Shown here one piece after another: positions 1 to 11,118 of a stretch of DNA of 64,000 nucleotides (positions are counted from its first letter, which is position 1; each line of letters opens with the position of its first letter). The stretch is from Centroberyx gerrardi. Lineage: Eukaryota; Chordata; Actinopteri; Beryciformes; Berycidae. The DNA lies in the NCBI RefSeq assembly GCF_048128805.1, contig NC_136005.1, forward strand, positions 22,394,260-22,458,259, in the 5' to 3' direction. The notes beneath the pieces are model-generated. The model worked only from the letters and a program-made list of their open reading frames with translations, had not been told where the DNA came from and searched no databases. Both the position numbers and the translations under genes were made by a program.

Positions 1-74
1 ATAATGGTCAACATGCAGAAAATGTGATGTAGAGACTTCAGATAATCATGCTGCAGATGTTTGACAAAGTTTAC

Positions 75-197
75 CTTGTGCATCACAGCTGGTCTTGTAA
101 TCTGGACAGCACTGGTTGTACTTCATGCAATCAGAGTCGCAGTTACACTGCCGGCCTCTCTTGAAGGTTTCTCCACACCGCCCTTTACATGAGTCAC
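75..197 (-). CDS. prg4: prg4-like coding exon: second SMB domain
   Basis: The acceptor ends ..TGTGTGACAG and the donor is GTAAAC. The 123-nt exon is in phase 1 at both ends and encodes GDSCKGRCGETFKRG..CDAQ with eight Cys (SC, RC, QC, NC, DC, CC, SC). A short (CA)n/(TG)n tract lies just inside the intron on the acceptor side (201-224). The symmetric phase fits a domain that spread by exon shuffling. Confidence 0.85.
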
Positions 198-1219
198 CTG
201 TCACACACACACACACACACACACAGCAGGCTTCAGCACAAAATACTTGTATGATGAACTTCAATAGAGCCATAGTCCAATTCTATTGGATGAATTTCAT
301 AATTTTTATGATTCATAAGGAACTATTTCAGGCAATATAGATGGAGAATGTTGGTCTTTGAAGGGATGTGGATGGGTGAAAATCGATGTGAACTTGAAGA
401 TCAATAGTAACTTGAATGGTCTATAAGAAACAAGAATGTCATGAAAAATGCTGTTGGTGAGTGATGGTAAAATTGCCCATCAGTGCCTCAAAATGTCTGC
501 ATATCAATGCTGTGAGGTTGAGATCAATAGAAAAACAATACATTTCAGGTACTACTAGTAGCCTACTGCTACGATGTCAGAAGTCACAGCAGATTGCCAG
601 AGGAAGGTCTCACCAGTGGTGCATTGGGATTCATAGTCTTTGCAGCACTCATCATGAATCAGGCAGTCATAGTCACACTGGCACATGTAGCCCCTGTAGT
701 ACTCCGCTCCACATCGGCCACTGCAGCTTGCTGTGATGAGACATTTGTACACGGAAACTCAGAATCAAAAATCAGATAGTTTCTGTACTTTGAAACATTG
801 TGTTATTCTCTCTCCAATAAAACAACCTACTTGGACACAAAGTCTCTAATAACAAATTTGTGTCAGAGATTGATTTCTGTAGTAATGGTACAACCACAGA
901 GACAGAAGTCCACCTCTGGTAAATTATTTGTAACAAAGCAAATAAGAGTAAGAGTACAAGCACAGCAAACACATCATATCTTCCAGGAGAGCCCTTCATC
1001 ACACACACATTTTGTTTATGGTGACTGCATGCATCTAAATTTCTAACATATAGACTATTGAAGAATACATTTAAATAAAACATTTATGAATGCAATACAA
1101 CTATGCTACACTTTTATATGGGCAATCAGGTTATTCAGAAAATAATACTCACACTGAGCAGCACTGAATGTAAAGGCACAAGCCAGGAAAATAGTAGCAC
1201 AAAGTGCAGGTGAAGTCAT
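75..1219 (-). CDS. prg4: Somatomedin-B domain secreted protein, 5' part (proteoglycan 4/lubricin-like), coding exons 75-197, 614-730, 1153-1219
   Basis: This is the amino-terminal part of a secreted protein whose remaining exons lie beyond the left edge. The ATG at 1219 (minus) opens a 22-residue signal peptide (MTSPALCATIF..., hydrophobic core, ending FSAAQ). Two somatomedin-B (SMB) domains follow, one per exon, each with the full set of eight cysteines that form the family's disulphide knot. In human PRG4 the signal exon is likewise followed by SMB1 and SMB2 in separate exons, and SMB2 here (SCKGRC..FKRGRQC) is close to the human PRG4 second domain. Lubricin is a boundary lubricant of joints and surfaces. 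ENDOU and vitronectin also carry SMB domains. The mucin and hemopexin parts that would decide lie outside the window, so the family is secure and the gene name probable. Confidence 0.68.
614..730 (-). CDS. prg4: prg4-like coding exon: first SMB domain
   Basis: The acceptor is CATCACAG and the donor GTGAGA. The 117-nt exon continues the frame of the signal exon: T plus CA gives Ser, then SCSGRCGAEYYRGYMCQCD with eight Cys and the CCKDYESQC ending. It is phase 1 on both sides and joins in frame to the exon at 75-197. Confidence 0.85.
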
Positions 1220-1241
1220 CCTCACAAGGCTTTCTGTAACT
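1153..1241 (-). CDS. prg4: prg4-like signal-peptide exon (CDS 1153-1219 with short 5' UTR)
   Basis: The ATG is at 1217-1219 and the donor GTGAGT follows 1153. Twenty-two codons form a classical secretory signal ending in Ala-Ala-Gln. The exon's upstream edge is either 1233 (TTACAG acceptor) or 1241 (TTTTCTAG acceptor), and both leave the same start codon. Confidence 0.75.
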
Positions 1242-1386
1242 CTAGAAAACTGAACATGACAGATACAGAAGAAATAAATCAGATTTTGGTTGTGTGTATT
1301 CATTTTGATAAAACATTAAATAGAGAAATGAAAACAACAAAAAAAAGACCTGGGCTGGAAGAGACAGAAAAAAAACTGTGACCTAC

Positions 1387-1410
1387 CTTGAGACAACTTC
1401 TGTCGGACTC
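1387..1410 (-). other. prg4: Candidate non-coding first exon of the prg4-like gene
   Basis: A good donor (CAAG|GTAGGT) ends at 1387, and a TATA-like box lies about 30 nt upstream of the proposed start, so transcription probably begins near 1405-1411. The exon would be 20-25 nt of 5' UTR spliced to the signal-peptide exon. This is inferred from signals only. Confidence 0.45.
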
Positions 1411-1435
1411 CTGCTGAAGGTTGGACTCCGGCTGC

Positions 1436-1443
1436 TTTTAAAA
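1436..1443 (-). promoter_or_regulatory. TATA-like box (TTTTAAAA)
   Basis: On the minus strand TTTTAAAAGC sits 25-35 nt upstream of the candidate first exon, the right spacing for a TATA-driven start. A TATA promoter suits a tissue-specific secreted protein. Confidence 0.45.
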
Positions 1444-2217
1444 GGTTCAGACTGACCGGCTGATTTCCCGTTAATTGGCGGATCCGATCTAATTAAAAAG
1501 TGTGATGAGCTCACAGGCTGTAGGGAGGACCCTCCCGTCCAGACAGCATGAGTCCCCACAAGCAGCTGGAAGCACATCAACACACATCTGTGCCAGGCAG
1601 ACGGCTGACATCACACACTTCACAGAGCAGAAGAAAACATACGTAGGAGTTGTGACAGATTACCGAAACACAGGCGATCACCTGCTATTCAGTCACAAGT
1701 GGATGGACTGGACAGATTCAGGTCATCTAGTTTCAATGTGATTTGGGTTTTCAATTTGAGTCCATCCAATCGATCAATCAAATAACTTACAGTCAAGTTC
1801 TTTCTCTGGGTAATCCATATAAAGCTTCACAGAGGTCAGAAGATTTAAATTTTTGGCCAATTTAATTTCATTATTGAGCTTCATTACATAGCCTACTTTA
1901 TGGTGAGGTCGAGAGATCCTTGAAACAAGTGTTTATAGACTGAGAGATGGTTAAAATCTCCAATGAAACCAATTACTTTTAGGAGTTGGCAGCTCTTCTT
2001 GCCCTAATAAAAAAAGCACTGTAATATTCCTATAATATTCCTACAGGGATTTAAGTGTAATTTGTAGTGACCTTATCATAATTTATGGTAGGCTATTTAC
2101 TTCTTTTTTTTTTTTTTATCTCCTATGGTATTGCTGTAATATATAGGGTCTTGTAGTATGTATACTCAATAGTGAGTTAATGGTGAATTTATGGTGACCT
2201 TATCATACTTAGTGGTA

Positions 2218-2720
2218 GGGATGGGACAGGATGTATCGAAATTCAATATAAGCCTATTGCAAATTACAAATTTGTGACAACACATATCGTTGGGCAGAAA
2301 AATGAATCGCGATATTAGGTACATTTTATTTTGCTGTATTAAGCTTGCCCATCACAATCTCACAAGCTCTCAATCAAAATTATATTATTTGCGCTTTATG
2401 ATGACATTTTTAAATGTGTTTGTTGTAATGTGATGTTAAGGCGACATGCTGCACATATGTATTTAACCTCACTTAACATCACTAAAAATACACACTGCAA
2501 AAAATCTCCATCTTAACAAGTCATTTAGTCTATTATTAAATTGTTGTTTAGCAAGCCAGTGCCATTGCTAGAAAGATGTGTGGTTCAGAAATAAACATAA
2601 TTCTTCACAGTCATACTTTGTTGTCACTGAACTTTTATTTATTACATTGTATCATTGTTGTATCAAATCGTGAACTCCATATCGCGTTTATTGTGAGATA
2701 AACATATATCTTCCCATCCC
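2218..2720. mobile_element. Non-autonomous DNA element with short terminal inverted repeats
   Basis: The left end GGGATGGGAC and right end TTCCCATCCC are inverted complements. The interior is about 500 bp, A/T-rich and non-coding, with ATCG/CGAT-rich stretches near both ends. The flanks ACTTAGTGGTA and ACTTAATGGTA may be an imperfect target duplication, although the host sequence is itself repetitive. Superfamily not determined; hAT-like is possible. Confidence 0.55.
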
Positions 2721-3539
2721 AACTTAATGGTAGGCTATTTTTATCTCCTATGGTGTCACTCTAATATTCCTGTAATATTCTCCTAGGATATTATATATAG
2801 GATATATCTAGATGATAATTTTGCTGTGTAGTTTTTGTATTTTGTATAGTTCCCTTGTAAAGTGTAACATAGGATTACTATATTTCTTTTTCATAGGGAG
2901 ACCACTGGGCTGGACCCACCTCTCTGACTGTAGGCTGATAGATATGCACATGTATTTTTATTTCTTAGGGCTGGTCTGTACGGTGGGAGGTTTGCGGCTC
3001 GAGGTGTTGGTGGACCAAATCATGTCTGTGGTATTTTCTCATCATGTCATGGTGCTTGTAGAGGAAAAGCGCTCATTAGTGCACTTGTGTCAAGGCTTAT
3101 TTCAATCTAGATAACGGGATCTGATCGAGATGACTAGGCCTACACCAAACAGTCCAGTAAACACAGAGTCCACACAACAATTCCTATACAGTAGCACTAT
3201 GAGGACAGGAAGTAAACAAGCCCCCGCAGTGGTTTGAAACCCCGACCTGGGGTTAACACAGGCCACAATGTGGCAACACGCACAATGAAGTGAAGGTTCT
3301 CAGGTTTGAAAGTTTTGAAAGTAGAGCAAGCACACCCCCTTGTGGTTGTATGGGTGTCTGGGTTTCTTTTGGGAACATTTCAGCCCGACTGTCAGTTCAA
3401 ACAGTTTAGAAAGTGGACCAGTTGTGATTTGACCTAGAGGTCGGTGTGGTGGAAGCAGCCTAAAGATCAGAGAAACTGGCTTGTGGGAAGTTTGGATGGG
3501 GAAAGTGAATGAAAGGCGTTCTCCACTCATTCAGAAACT

Positions 3540-3760
3540 ACTTCCGATATGCCTTTGAGCAAGGCACTGAACCCCCAGCTGCTCCAGTGGAGCTGCTCAG
3601 TGTCCAGCAGTAGGAGACTGTGGTTGTACTGGGCAGCTCCCAGGTGTGAATGTGTGCAACTGTGTGAATGTGAAGCAGGGTGATGCTGAAAAAGAGCAAG
3701 TGTGCTCAGCTGACTTTCCCTGTTCATTTGTGTGTGTTGTTTAGGATAAAAGAAAGGTCA
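3540..3760 (+). repeat. Old interspersed repeat resembling fish SINE/L2 3' sequence
   Basis: The run 'cctttgagcaaggcactgaa' followed by 'agctgctccagtggagctgc' and a later 'tgtgtgaatgtgaagcaggg' resembles a retroposon 3' region common in fish. It is assigned from remembered family character only. Confidence 0.4.
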
Positions 3761-4729
3761 CTGTCAGTCTTGCATCTTCTTCCTTCAGCTGTTTTTCCAA
3801 TCTGTCTGTTTAGTGCTCGGATGAGATCACAAAATACAAGCATGCATATAGCGTATGTCAAGCATTATGCTTTTAATCATATAAAAACACAAATTCTATC
3901 ATGCAAATGGTAGGTGGTATAGGTGATCTTTGTTTCTTCTCCCCCTGGCAGTGCAAAAGGGGACGCTCTGACTTTGTTGCTGACATCAGCTCTCCATCAT
4001 GTCGTCCTGATGGTTCACGGTCGTGTGCAGCAGCGTCCCTGTCCTCCTCTCCTCCCCCGCAGCCAAACACCTCCACAGAGAGGCGGACACCTGGCACAGA
4101 GGGAGAGCTGGCAAAGGCAAATGTAACAGAGAAGAGGCACAAAGCGCTTATTACCACAGACAGGTGTCAAAGACATTGTATCTCCTGTTGGGGGAAATGG
4201 AGAGAGGGACGTCAGCTTGTATACTGGATACAAAACTGTGTCTGTGTTGTGTGAGCAAGGGAGGTGATCTCCTGTCTCGACAGCTTTAATTAGGCAGCCT
4301 GGTTGGGGCAGCAGGCAGCTGAGCTGATTCGAAAGAGCCTGAAGAGAGACAGAAAAGTGATGACACCCAGGAGGAGAGGTGATGTGGGGTCGCTGGTCCG
4401 ACCGGAGGGCCTGGTGGGTCAGAGCTCAGCAGAGCATACACATTGGGCTTCATTAAAAAAGATGTGAGCAAATGTTACAGAAAGAATGTTTATTTGTAAA
4501 AACAATGTTAATAATATGAATTCAAGAAAAGCACACTGTATTTACAACTATCTGGCATTCATGTTTTGTTCCATTATTTCTTACTATGTCTTCCTGATCC
4601 TGATATTAGAGGCTCAATGGCTGTAAAATGTTTGTGCCACAGCTTTTTTAATCACTATTTTCTTATGTGTTCATTTACATGAAATAAACATGCTAAGACT
4701 GAGTTGGAAACAAAGTTTTGATAATGTTT

Positions 4730-4905
4730 TACTCTTTTCTTTTATCTTTTTTATTGATTTTAATCTATTTTATTACCTTAATTTCATTTCATTTTCTTTT
4801 CTCCTGTGTCTATTTGTATGGCTTTTTAACTCGCTGTAAAGCTCATTGCATTGCATGTTAATGTATGAGATGTGTTATATAAATAAAGTTTGATCGATGC
4901 ATTGA
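4730..4905 (+). repeat. LINE-like 3' tail
   Basis: A T-rich stretch is followed by 'ctcgctgtaaagctcattgc' and 'tatataaataaagtttgatc' and ends in gattgattg-like repeats. This is the usual look of truncated non-LTR retrotransposon (or partner SINE) 3' ends in teleosts. No coding remnant is left. Confidence 0.45.
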
Positions 4906-5925
4906 TTGAAATAACACAGCCACCTTGGTCTGCCAGTTTGTCTAGTAAAACTCCTTCTGTCTTTTCAGTCTGATTCCTATTCATATTTATCAAAACTGTA
5001 CTTAATCAGGCAGTCAGAAGAAGATTATGATAATGTTCAGAGATTAATCACACATAAAATGACCAAACCACTGAAGAGAGTGACCTCCCTTCATCTGACA
5101 GGTCCTCAAAAATGCTAGAATAAATTAGGAATATGCCTTCAAGCTCATTTTGTGTGTATATTAGCATGAGAACATATGATCAGAACAAACCTTTAGGGGG
5201 AGACAAATAAGAGCAGATGAGCCATGAAACACCACAAACACTCTCGCAGGATAAGAATAGGAACACCAACAGGTGGCAGGGACTGATACATAATTAATTT
5301 CCATGGCTTTCATCTGTCATTTCATTTTATTTTTGAGATTTTACTGTGGATTAAAGGCTCAAAAGATTGTGCTCAGTTTCATTTGTTTTTGCCGATGCAA
5401 GCAAGAGGACACTGCCAATCAGATTGTTTACAGAAAGACGGGGTTTGTGTATAACCAGTCAGGTTCATTTATGGAGTGATTCTGTTAGGAAATTGTTTCG
5501 TTGTATTTTATTTGGCATTCCCTTCTACTTGAATGTTGTTTCCAATCGCTCTGTATACTTCCTCCATTTTACATGACACTCACCATTTGGATGACAAATA
5601 CTGCACATCACTTAAATCTTCTGGGGTTTTTCCCTTTGATGTCTTATGTTAATTCTCACCCTTACAGAAAACAGCAGTTTGTGACTTTAAAGGCTGTGAT
5701 AAAATATTCTCCTCCTGGCAGTATCTCAATGTAAATCTGAAGGTGGAAGTGATGAGAATCTAATCTAACATCTCTGTATCTACACAGAAAATATACTCTA
5801 ACTGCATCCTTGTGCTCTGCTACTTCACTGTCCTCATGCTAACTGTGCACCACTCTGCGTCACATCGAGTGTCAGCACCTCCACCAGAGGACCTTCACCT
5901 GCTGTCGCTCCTCCAGTGGGAAATC

Positions 5926-7245
5926 TTTGATTTCTGAAAGCACCTGAAAGAGCATGTGAAGTTGCACAGCGGTGAGTCACTGCCGCTGTGTTAGTGGCGG
6001 TGCAGAACCTGCCTCCAGATTCATTGGCTTCAAAATTGCTTGTGCCCCTGTTGTTGGGTAATGATGACCCTTGTTTTTTCTTTTGTAATAGCAGCAGCAG
6101 TGGTGTAGTTGAGGGTATATGCTGGTATACGGTAAGGTTAGACTGATATTGGTTTGCTAATACATTGGGCATACATTGGCCTTTAATTAAATATCAGATA
6201 TTTGCCAGTCAGTATCGTCCATTACTGATATGATGGAGGTTCCTCCCTGACCACAGCTACATTAAAACAGTCTGTAAAACCTGCAATAACATTTTGATTT
6301 CTCTACACATTTTATTTGTTTAATTGTTCAGTTATGTTATTGTATCCCAGAGTTTCCCCTACCATTGAATAGGTGTGGTAGAGAGTTTTTGTGTCCCATC
6401 TAAATGCTTTTCTTCCCTGACAAGAACAAAATTCTACGGGAAACACTGAGAACCTGCAATTTTTTTGTAATGAAAATGGTCAAATATAAAGATATTGAAT
6501 ATTGGCACAAAATATTTGCTATCGGCGAAACAGGGTATTCCTACATCACTTTCTTGGAATTTACACCTTACTGACCCATTTGCCTAATTGCTACTGAAAT
6601 ATACAGCATGATGTGTTTATAGTATATCCACCTCACCAGCCTCTGCTATACCACTGAGTAATAGGTATGACGTATTAACATAGTAGTATGACATTTAGAA
6701 GGCGTTGAACCCTGATCTGTACCAGAGATGCTTCATGTTTTGTGCCCAGACTTTTGGCACCAACAGCTTCTTCCATAAGCAGATCAACACTGGAGAGAAG
6801 CCACAACTAAAGCTACACAGCTGAAGTTATCCATCATAGTTTTCACAGAATTAAACTGGCCAGTTCCACTGATATGTCTGGCTTATGTGGAGACAGTCTG
6901 CAAAATTGACACACAGTATTTTTGATCATACTATTTTAATTGATAATGCAAGGATGATGTATGAAAAAAATTCAAATTCCTTATTCAGGCTTGAAATCAA
7001 CTTTCAGTTCACAATCTTGCTCATGTTACATGTTCATTATATGAAAGTCCTATCCCCCCCCTTTTACCTGATGTTTTACCTGTTCCCAGAACTGCCACAT
7101 GCAGCAGCACAACACAGAGAGTAGCTGCCAGTTGCCCTGTGATCTGCAGCAGGGCTATGGGAAGAGATACAACAGCCATTTAGAGCAGACCTCTGGACTC
7201 AATATGGACTCAGCTATTACTGCCATCAGCACAGCAGCAATATGA
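5926..7245 (+). pseudogene. Possible decayed C2H2 zinc-finger sequence
   Basis: Three pieces on the plus strand resemble zinc-finger protein. Near 5934-5983, after a stop, HLKEHVKLHSGE reads like the helix and linker of a finger. Near 6739-6815, FCAQTFGTNSFFHKQINTGEKP has a finger-like core, one missing histidine (Gln) and the classic TGEKP linker, followed by a stop. Near 7093-7245, NCHMQQHNTESS.. and YGKRYNSHLEQ look like finger fragments. The frame breaks between pieces, cysteines are missing, and no full C2H2 unit is intact. It may be a dead zinc-finger gene or a chance of several short matches; the TGEKP piece is the strongest. Confidence 0.35.
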
Positions 7246-7249
7246 GCAG

Positions 7250-8640
7250 GGTATGACATCCCCCATGTTTGCAGATATGTGTGTGTACTCACACTCATGA
7301 GTATCTGAGCACCAATAATGTATTTCTATGAGATGCCTCCATTCATCATCAATAGTATGAATTCACTGAAATAGCCTGCCTTGGCATCACTGTCCTGAGA
7401 AAAGATCAACTGCATCTCCACTGTAAGATTTGGTATAGGCTTAGTTGAAAAACTGAGGAAGAGGATTGTTTTACCTCCCCACTGTCACTCCCTCCAGGAC
7501 TGCTGTCAACATCATAACCAGTGTGCAATCTATCTGCTTTTGACAAGGTGGAGGATATGCAGGCAAAGATTTTTTTCCTCTCACTCACCTCCTAAAATAT
7601 ATCCTGAGCTAGTGGGATGGGCATCTCTCTCTCCCTCTCATTCCCCTCAAACTGCCTTCTCATCACATGAATAAGTGTTGAATCGACCCTTGTGGCTTCC
7701 TCAGACCAAGTGTCAGACCTGTATAGTGAAACTTGACTTGGTTAACAGCGATATCCATTACTCTGAGCCTGCAATATGCATAAGTGACCTGCTGCCTTAC
7801 TGCTTGTGCCCAGTTGGTCATTTATACAAATTTAGGAAGAGGGACGGTGGGGATTTCATTGCTATTTTCTGTTGTATTAAAAAAAAAACAATGCATTTAA
7901 TAGATCCCCCCCTTGAATCTACAAGTCATCTTCTGTGCTTTTACTTGGCATATTCAACCTGACAGTTACATTTAGAAAGCAATTCTGCAATTGGGTTTTC
8001 AAACTAAGTAACAGGTAGCAGTTATCACACCGGCACACCAGTGACCCTGAAGCTGTCAGTGTTGACTGAAAGGACGAATCTCTCCCAAAGACATGAAACA
8101 ATCTAACAACGAGACTCTGTTTTGGCTCTAAAGTGTATCTGTTGTGACTGTATGCAACAGCCCATACACAGGCAAGGCCTTCTCTGTTGATGGTAAATAT
8201 CAGGGATCTATTTGTGTGACCCAGGAGGCCTGACTACATGCTAGAGGGATCAATATGATTGATGACCATTGATTGAAGACGAAGGGGATGAAGTCCTGTT
8301 TCTTCCACCTGTTTTCTTTTGTCTTTACAAACAGACAAATGCTGCATTTTTAATATTGCCCTGTAACCTACTCACATGGAAGTAATTCTGAAAACTGATA
8401 ATCGTCCCCTATGATAAGGCAGGAAGGCTATGATCAGAAAATAATGTGATGATTACACCTTAGCTGAATGAATAACTTATATATTTATCAAATGATTGCA
8501 CTTTATTTACCCTATTTTTGACCTTGTTCAAAAATACACAATACAAAAAATAAGTCATTTACATACTATAGGTTCATTAGATTTCTACATAAGTATATGG
8601 GCTATGTGTTGTATATTTTTGTGGGCGTGATCTTTGAAAA
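7250..8640. other. Intergenic stretch, nothing recognised
   Basis: A/T-rich unique-looking DNA with no exon, RNA gene or clear repeat that I can support. It leads into the CCAAT/GC-box region at 8641. Confidence 0.5.
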
Positions 8641-8800
8641 AGCTATCCAATAGGCTGAGAGTATACGCTCTGAGACCCACCTTTATGTGGTTGCTATGCC
8701 TACAACACGTCTCTCCCACATTGACGGACATATTAGCCAATCAGCGTGGAGGTGGGCGGGAGTTTGCGCGCACACTGAAAACTGCCTGGTGAATTTCTAC
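8641..8800 (+). promoter_or_regulatory. Candidate fcho1 promoter (two CCAAT boxes, GC box)
   Basis: CCAAT boxes lie at 8647-8651 and 8737-8741 (GCCAATCAG, a good NF-Y site), and a GC box, TGGGCGGG, at 8753-8760. No TATA box is evident. Together with the splice donor at 8903 this is the only promoter-like region between the prg4-like gene and the fcho1 start codon that I noticed. Assignment to fcho1 is by position and orientation. Confidence 0.45.
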
Positions 8801-8902
8801 TATGATCAAACCTCTCAGGGTGCATGCTACGGCCGGACCGAGGCTGCTGAACAACTGAGGATGGAAAATGTACTATAAACGTTTTCGAGGAAACCTACAC
8901 AG
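8790..8902 (+). other. fcho1: Candidate non-coding first exon of fcho1
   Basis: The sequence downstream of the CCAAT/GC boxes ends in CTACACAG|GTAATA, an acceptable donor. Its start is not visible and is set by eye. A six-codon upstream ORF (8861-8878, ATG..TAA) lies inside. It would splice across about 12.7 kb to the ATG exon at 21586. RNA evidence is lacking. Confidence 0.4.
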
Positions 8903-11055
8903 GTAATACTTCGTTATCCGTTCGCCCCCGCTGTCACATGAGTATAATTTTGAAACTAACTCGAAGGACTGCGCCAGTGTGCCGAGTTGACCATGCATGA
9001 CTGTGACAATGTTGAATTGAAACTGCCAGCACTTGTAGACACTCAGGCACACGTTTGTTTGACATATAAATGGAGGGAAATGTTGCTAATGTTAAAAGAA
9101 TAACTCACGAGAGACGGGTGCATAATGTGAATGTGTAACGTTACGGCAGAATATCATTTAAATCCAGAATGTAAACTTAATTGCTTCACCTTCAATGAGA
9201 CAAACATCAAAATGTTGCTAGAAGGCTTCAGAATCAGCATTATCTGACAAGGTGGGTGAGGGCTTTTACACTGAACTTCACTGCTCTCAGATCAGGCTGT
9301 AATGTTGACATACATACATTTAGCCTTTTATGGATTTCTTGACAGTCAGTGGGATTGTAAGTTTGAATTTCAGTATGCAAATGGCTTTCCTATAACCCAA
9401 GACAGGTCATGTTTGTTAGTCACCTATTACTGTAGTTTATGTCTTTCCCTAAGCCTTTGAGGTCATGTTGATTCACAGCTCCATTGAGAATGACTTGGGA
9501 AAAGTAAAAACCTTAACTGTTCTACTAGTCCGTAAAGTAAACCTCCCATCCCTTGTCACTGAAGCAGCTCTCGCTGCTCTGCTGGACATCACAGATCAGA
9601 GACCCCATTCTGGGCTTTCTAGGTTAGAGAGACAGAGAGATGTTCATGCTCAAGTGTTGGTTGAACTGTCCTAGTTAGGCTATGTGGATTTTTAGTGCTA
9701 TTTAGATATGTCAAGATGTTTGGTTGAGTTGAAGCACCTCAGTTAGAGCATGGCACCCAACACTGGACCCGTAGCAGAAGGTCAAACAGGGGTGAGTGTA
9801 GTAGAGTCACCCTGACCAAGACCTTGTGAATAAATACTGCCCTATGGGCTGGGATTTGACAAAGAGCTTCTGATATAAAATAATTTCATTTCTTAGGCCA
9901 TGATATGATTCTTCAGTTTGTTACTGTGATGTATTCAGATGATTTGCTCATGTTTTTGTAATTGACAGCAGTAAAACTGGTGCCTCAATATCAATACGGC
10001 TTTTTCCCCTCACACCTTACTCCCTTGAACAGTGGTTGTGAGATGAGATTTATGTAATGTGAAAACATAAAAACAGTAAAATCAATGGTAAAATAGCTTG
10101 AAAATAGTGATCATTGGGCCTATTTGGTGTCAAAGTTAGGGCTCTTGGGTAGGCACTTCACTTCATCACTTCACTTTTGGGGGATGCAAACCAAACTGCA
10201 AGAGCTGCTACCCCAAAATAACCAAGGCTGGAATTCCCCTTTGACTCACTGGTATGTTTGGTTTTTGAAATGGGCATTTGAATTCACTTTCTAACACCTA
10301 TAGCATAAGCCCTACAGTAGCTGCATCTTAACACTGGCTTTCTTCAGATGCTACAGTCATCTGTCTACCCGCATTGTTTATCTCCCTCTGTCTCTGAAGC
10401 CAAATAGCAGGACTTGAGAGCTGAGCGCTGCTGGATCTTTTGATATCAAAGCAGTAAACAACACTCTCCCTGGTGCCTGACTTCAACAGGAGAAAGACTT
10501 TTCCCTGCTGAAGGCTGAAAAAGTGACTCAGGGTGAGTGGGATGGAGTGTGAAGAAGCAGAGAGAAGTGAGGGGGTTTCACGATCACTAGATGAAGAGAA
10601 ATGCACCAGCCTTGTGAGGAACAGTTTTTTTTCCCCAGCTCTCCTCAGTCTACACTAGGCGTGATCTTGGCAGATCACCTTTGGTGCTGGGTAGCTCTTA
10701 CAGAGGAGTGTTCATTTATTGGCTACAGACTACAGTCTTCTATAGCATCTCTGTTAAGGCTCCTCAATATCGACTATTTGGTATTTAACTTTGTATGAGC
10801 AAGTTAATAAGTGTATAAGTAACAGTAGGATTATACTCAAAACAGATAAGTTAGATCTTGGCCTAGTTGGCTTAAAAAATAAAAAAATGCCTGGCTCTTT
10901 TTTTGTACTTCTTTTTTTATTAGGCTATTTGCTTTATTGATGATACTTGAATATTCCAGGGCCACGGGAATGATTTTTTTTAACTATTCTGCTGTGTTTT
11001 TGCCCTTGCACTCATTACATAATGGCTACTTGTGATGTTGCTGATACATGAATTT

Positions 11056-11118
11056 AAGCTCATCCTACTGTTGCTCTTGCCGTAAGTCCCTCTGGATAAC
11101 AGCGTCTATTAAATGCTT
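11056..11118 (+). repeat. SINE/L2-like 3' tail fragment
   Basis: 'cttgccgtaagtccctctgg' then 'ataacagcgtctattaaatg' is close to the conserved tail shared by many fish tRNA-SINEs and L2 elements. Only the tail is recognisable. Confidence 0.5.

Larger units (their letters stand above)
1445..5900. other. Intergenic region with old repeats, no gene recognised
   Basis: No exon set with good splice sites and family similarity was found. The stretch holds an inverted-repeat element (2218-2720) inside an A/T-rich repeat built on 'ggtaggctatttt..atctcctatggt' (about 2030-2160 and again 2725-2800). It also holds a LINE/SINE-like segment (3540-3760) and a LINE-like 3' tail (4730-4905). In 3770-4720 and 4910-5900 I see nothing definite. 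Confidence 0.5.

Noticed and set aside
3873..4289. Overlapping open frames on both strands near 3.9-4.3 kb
   Set aside because: No family similarity, no coherent splice partners and no codon bias; frames overlap on both strands.
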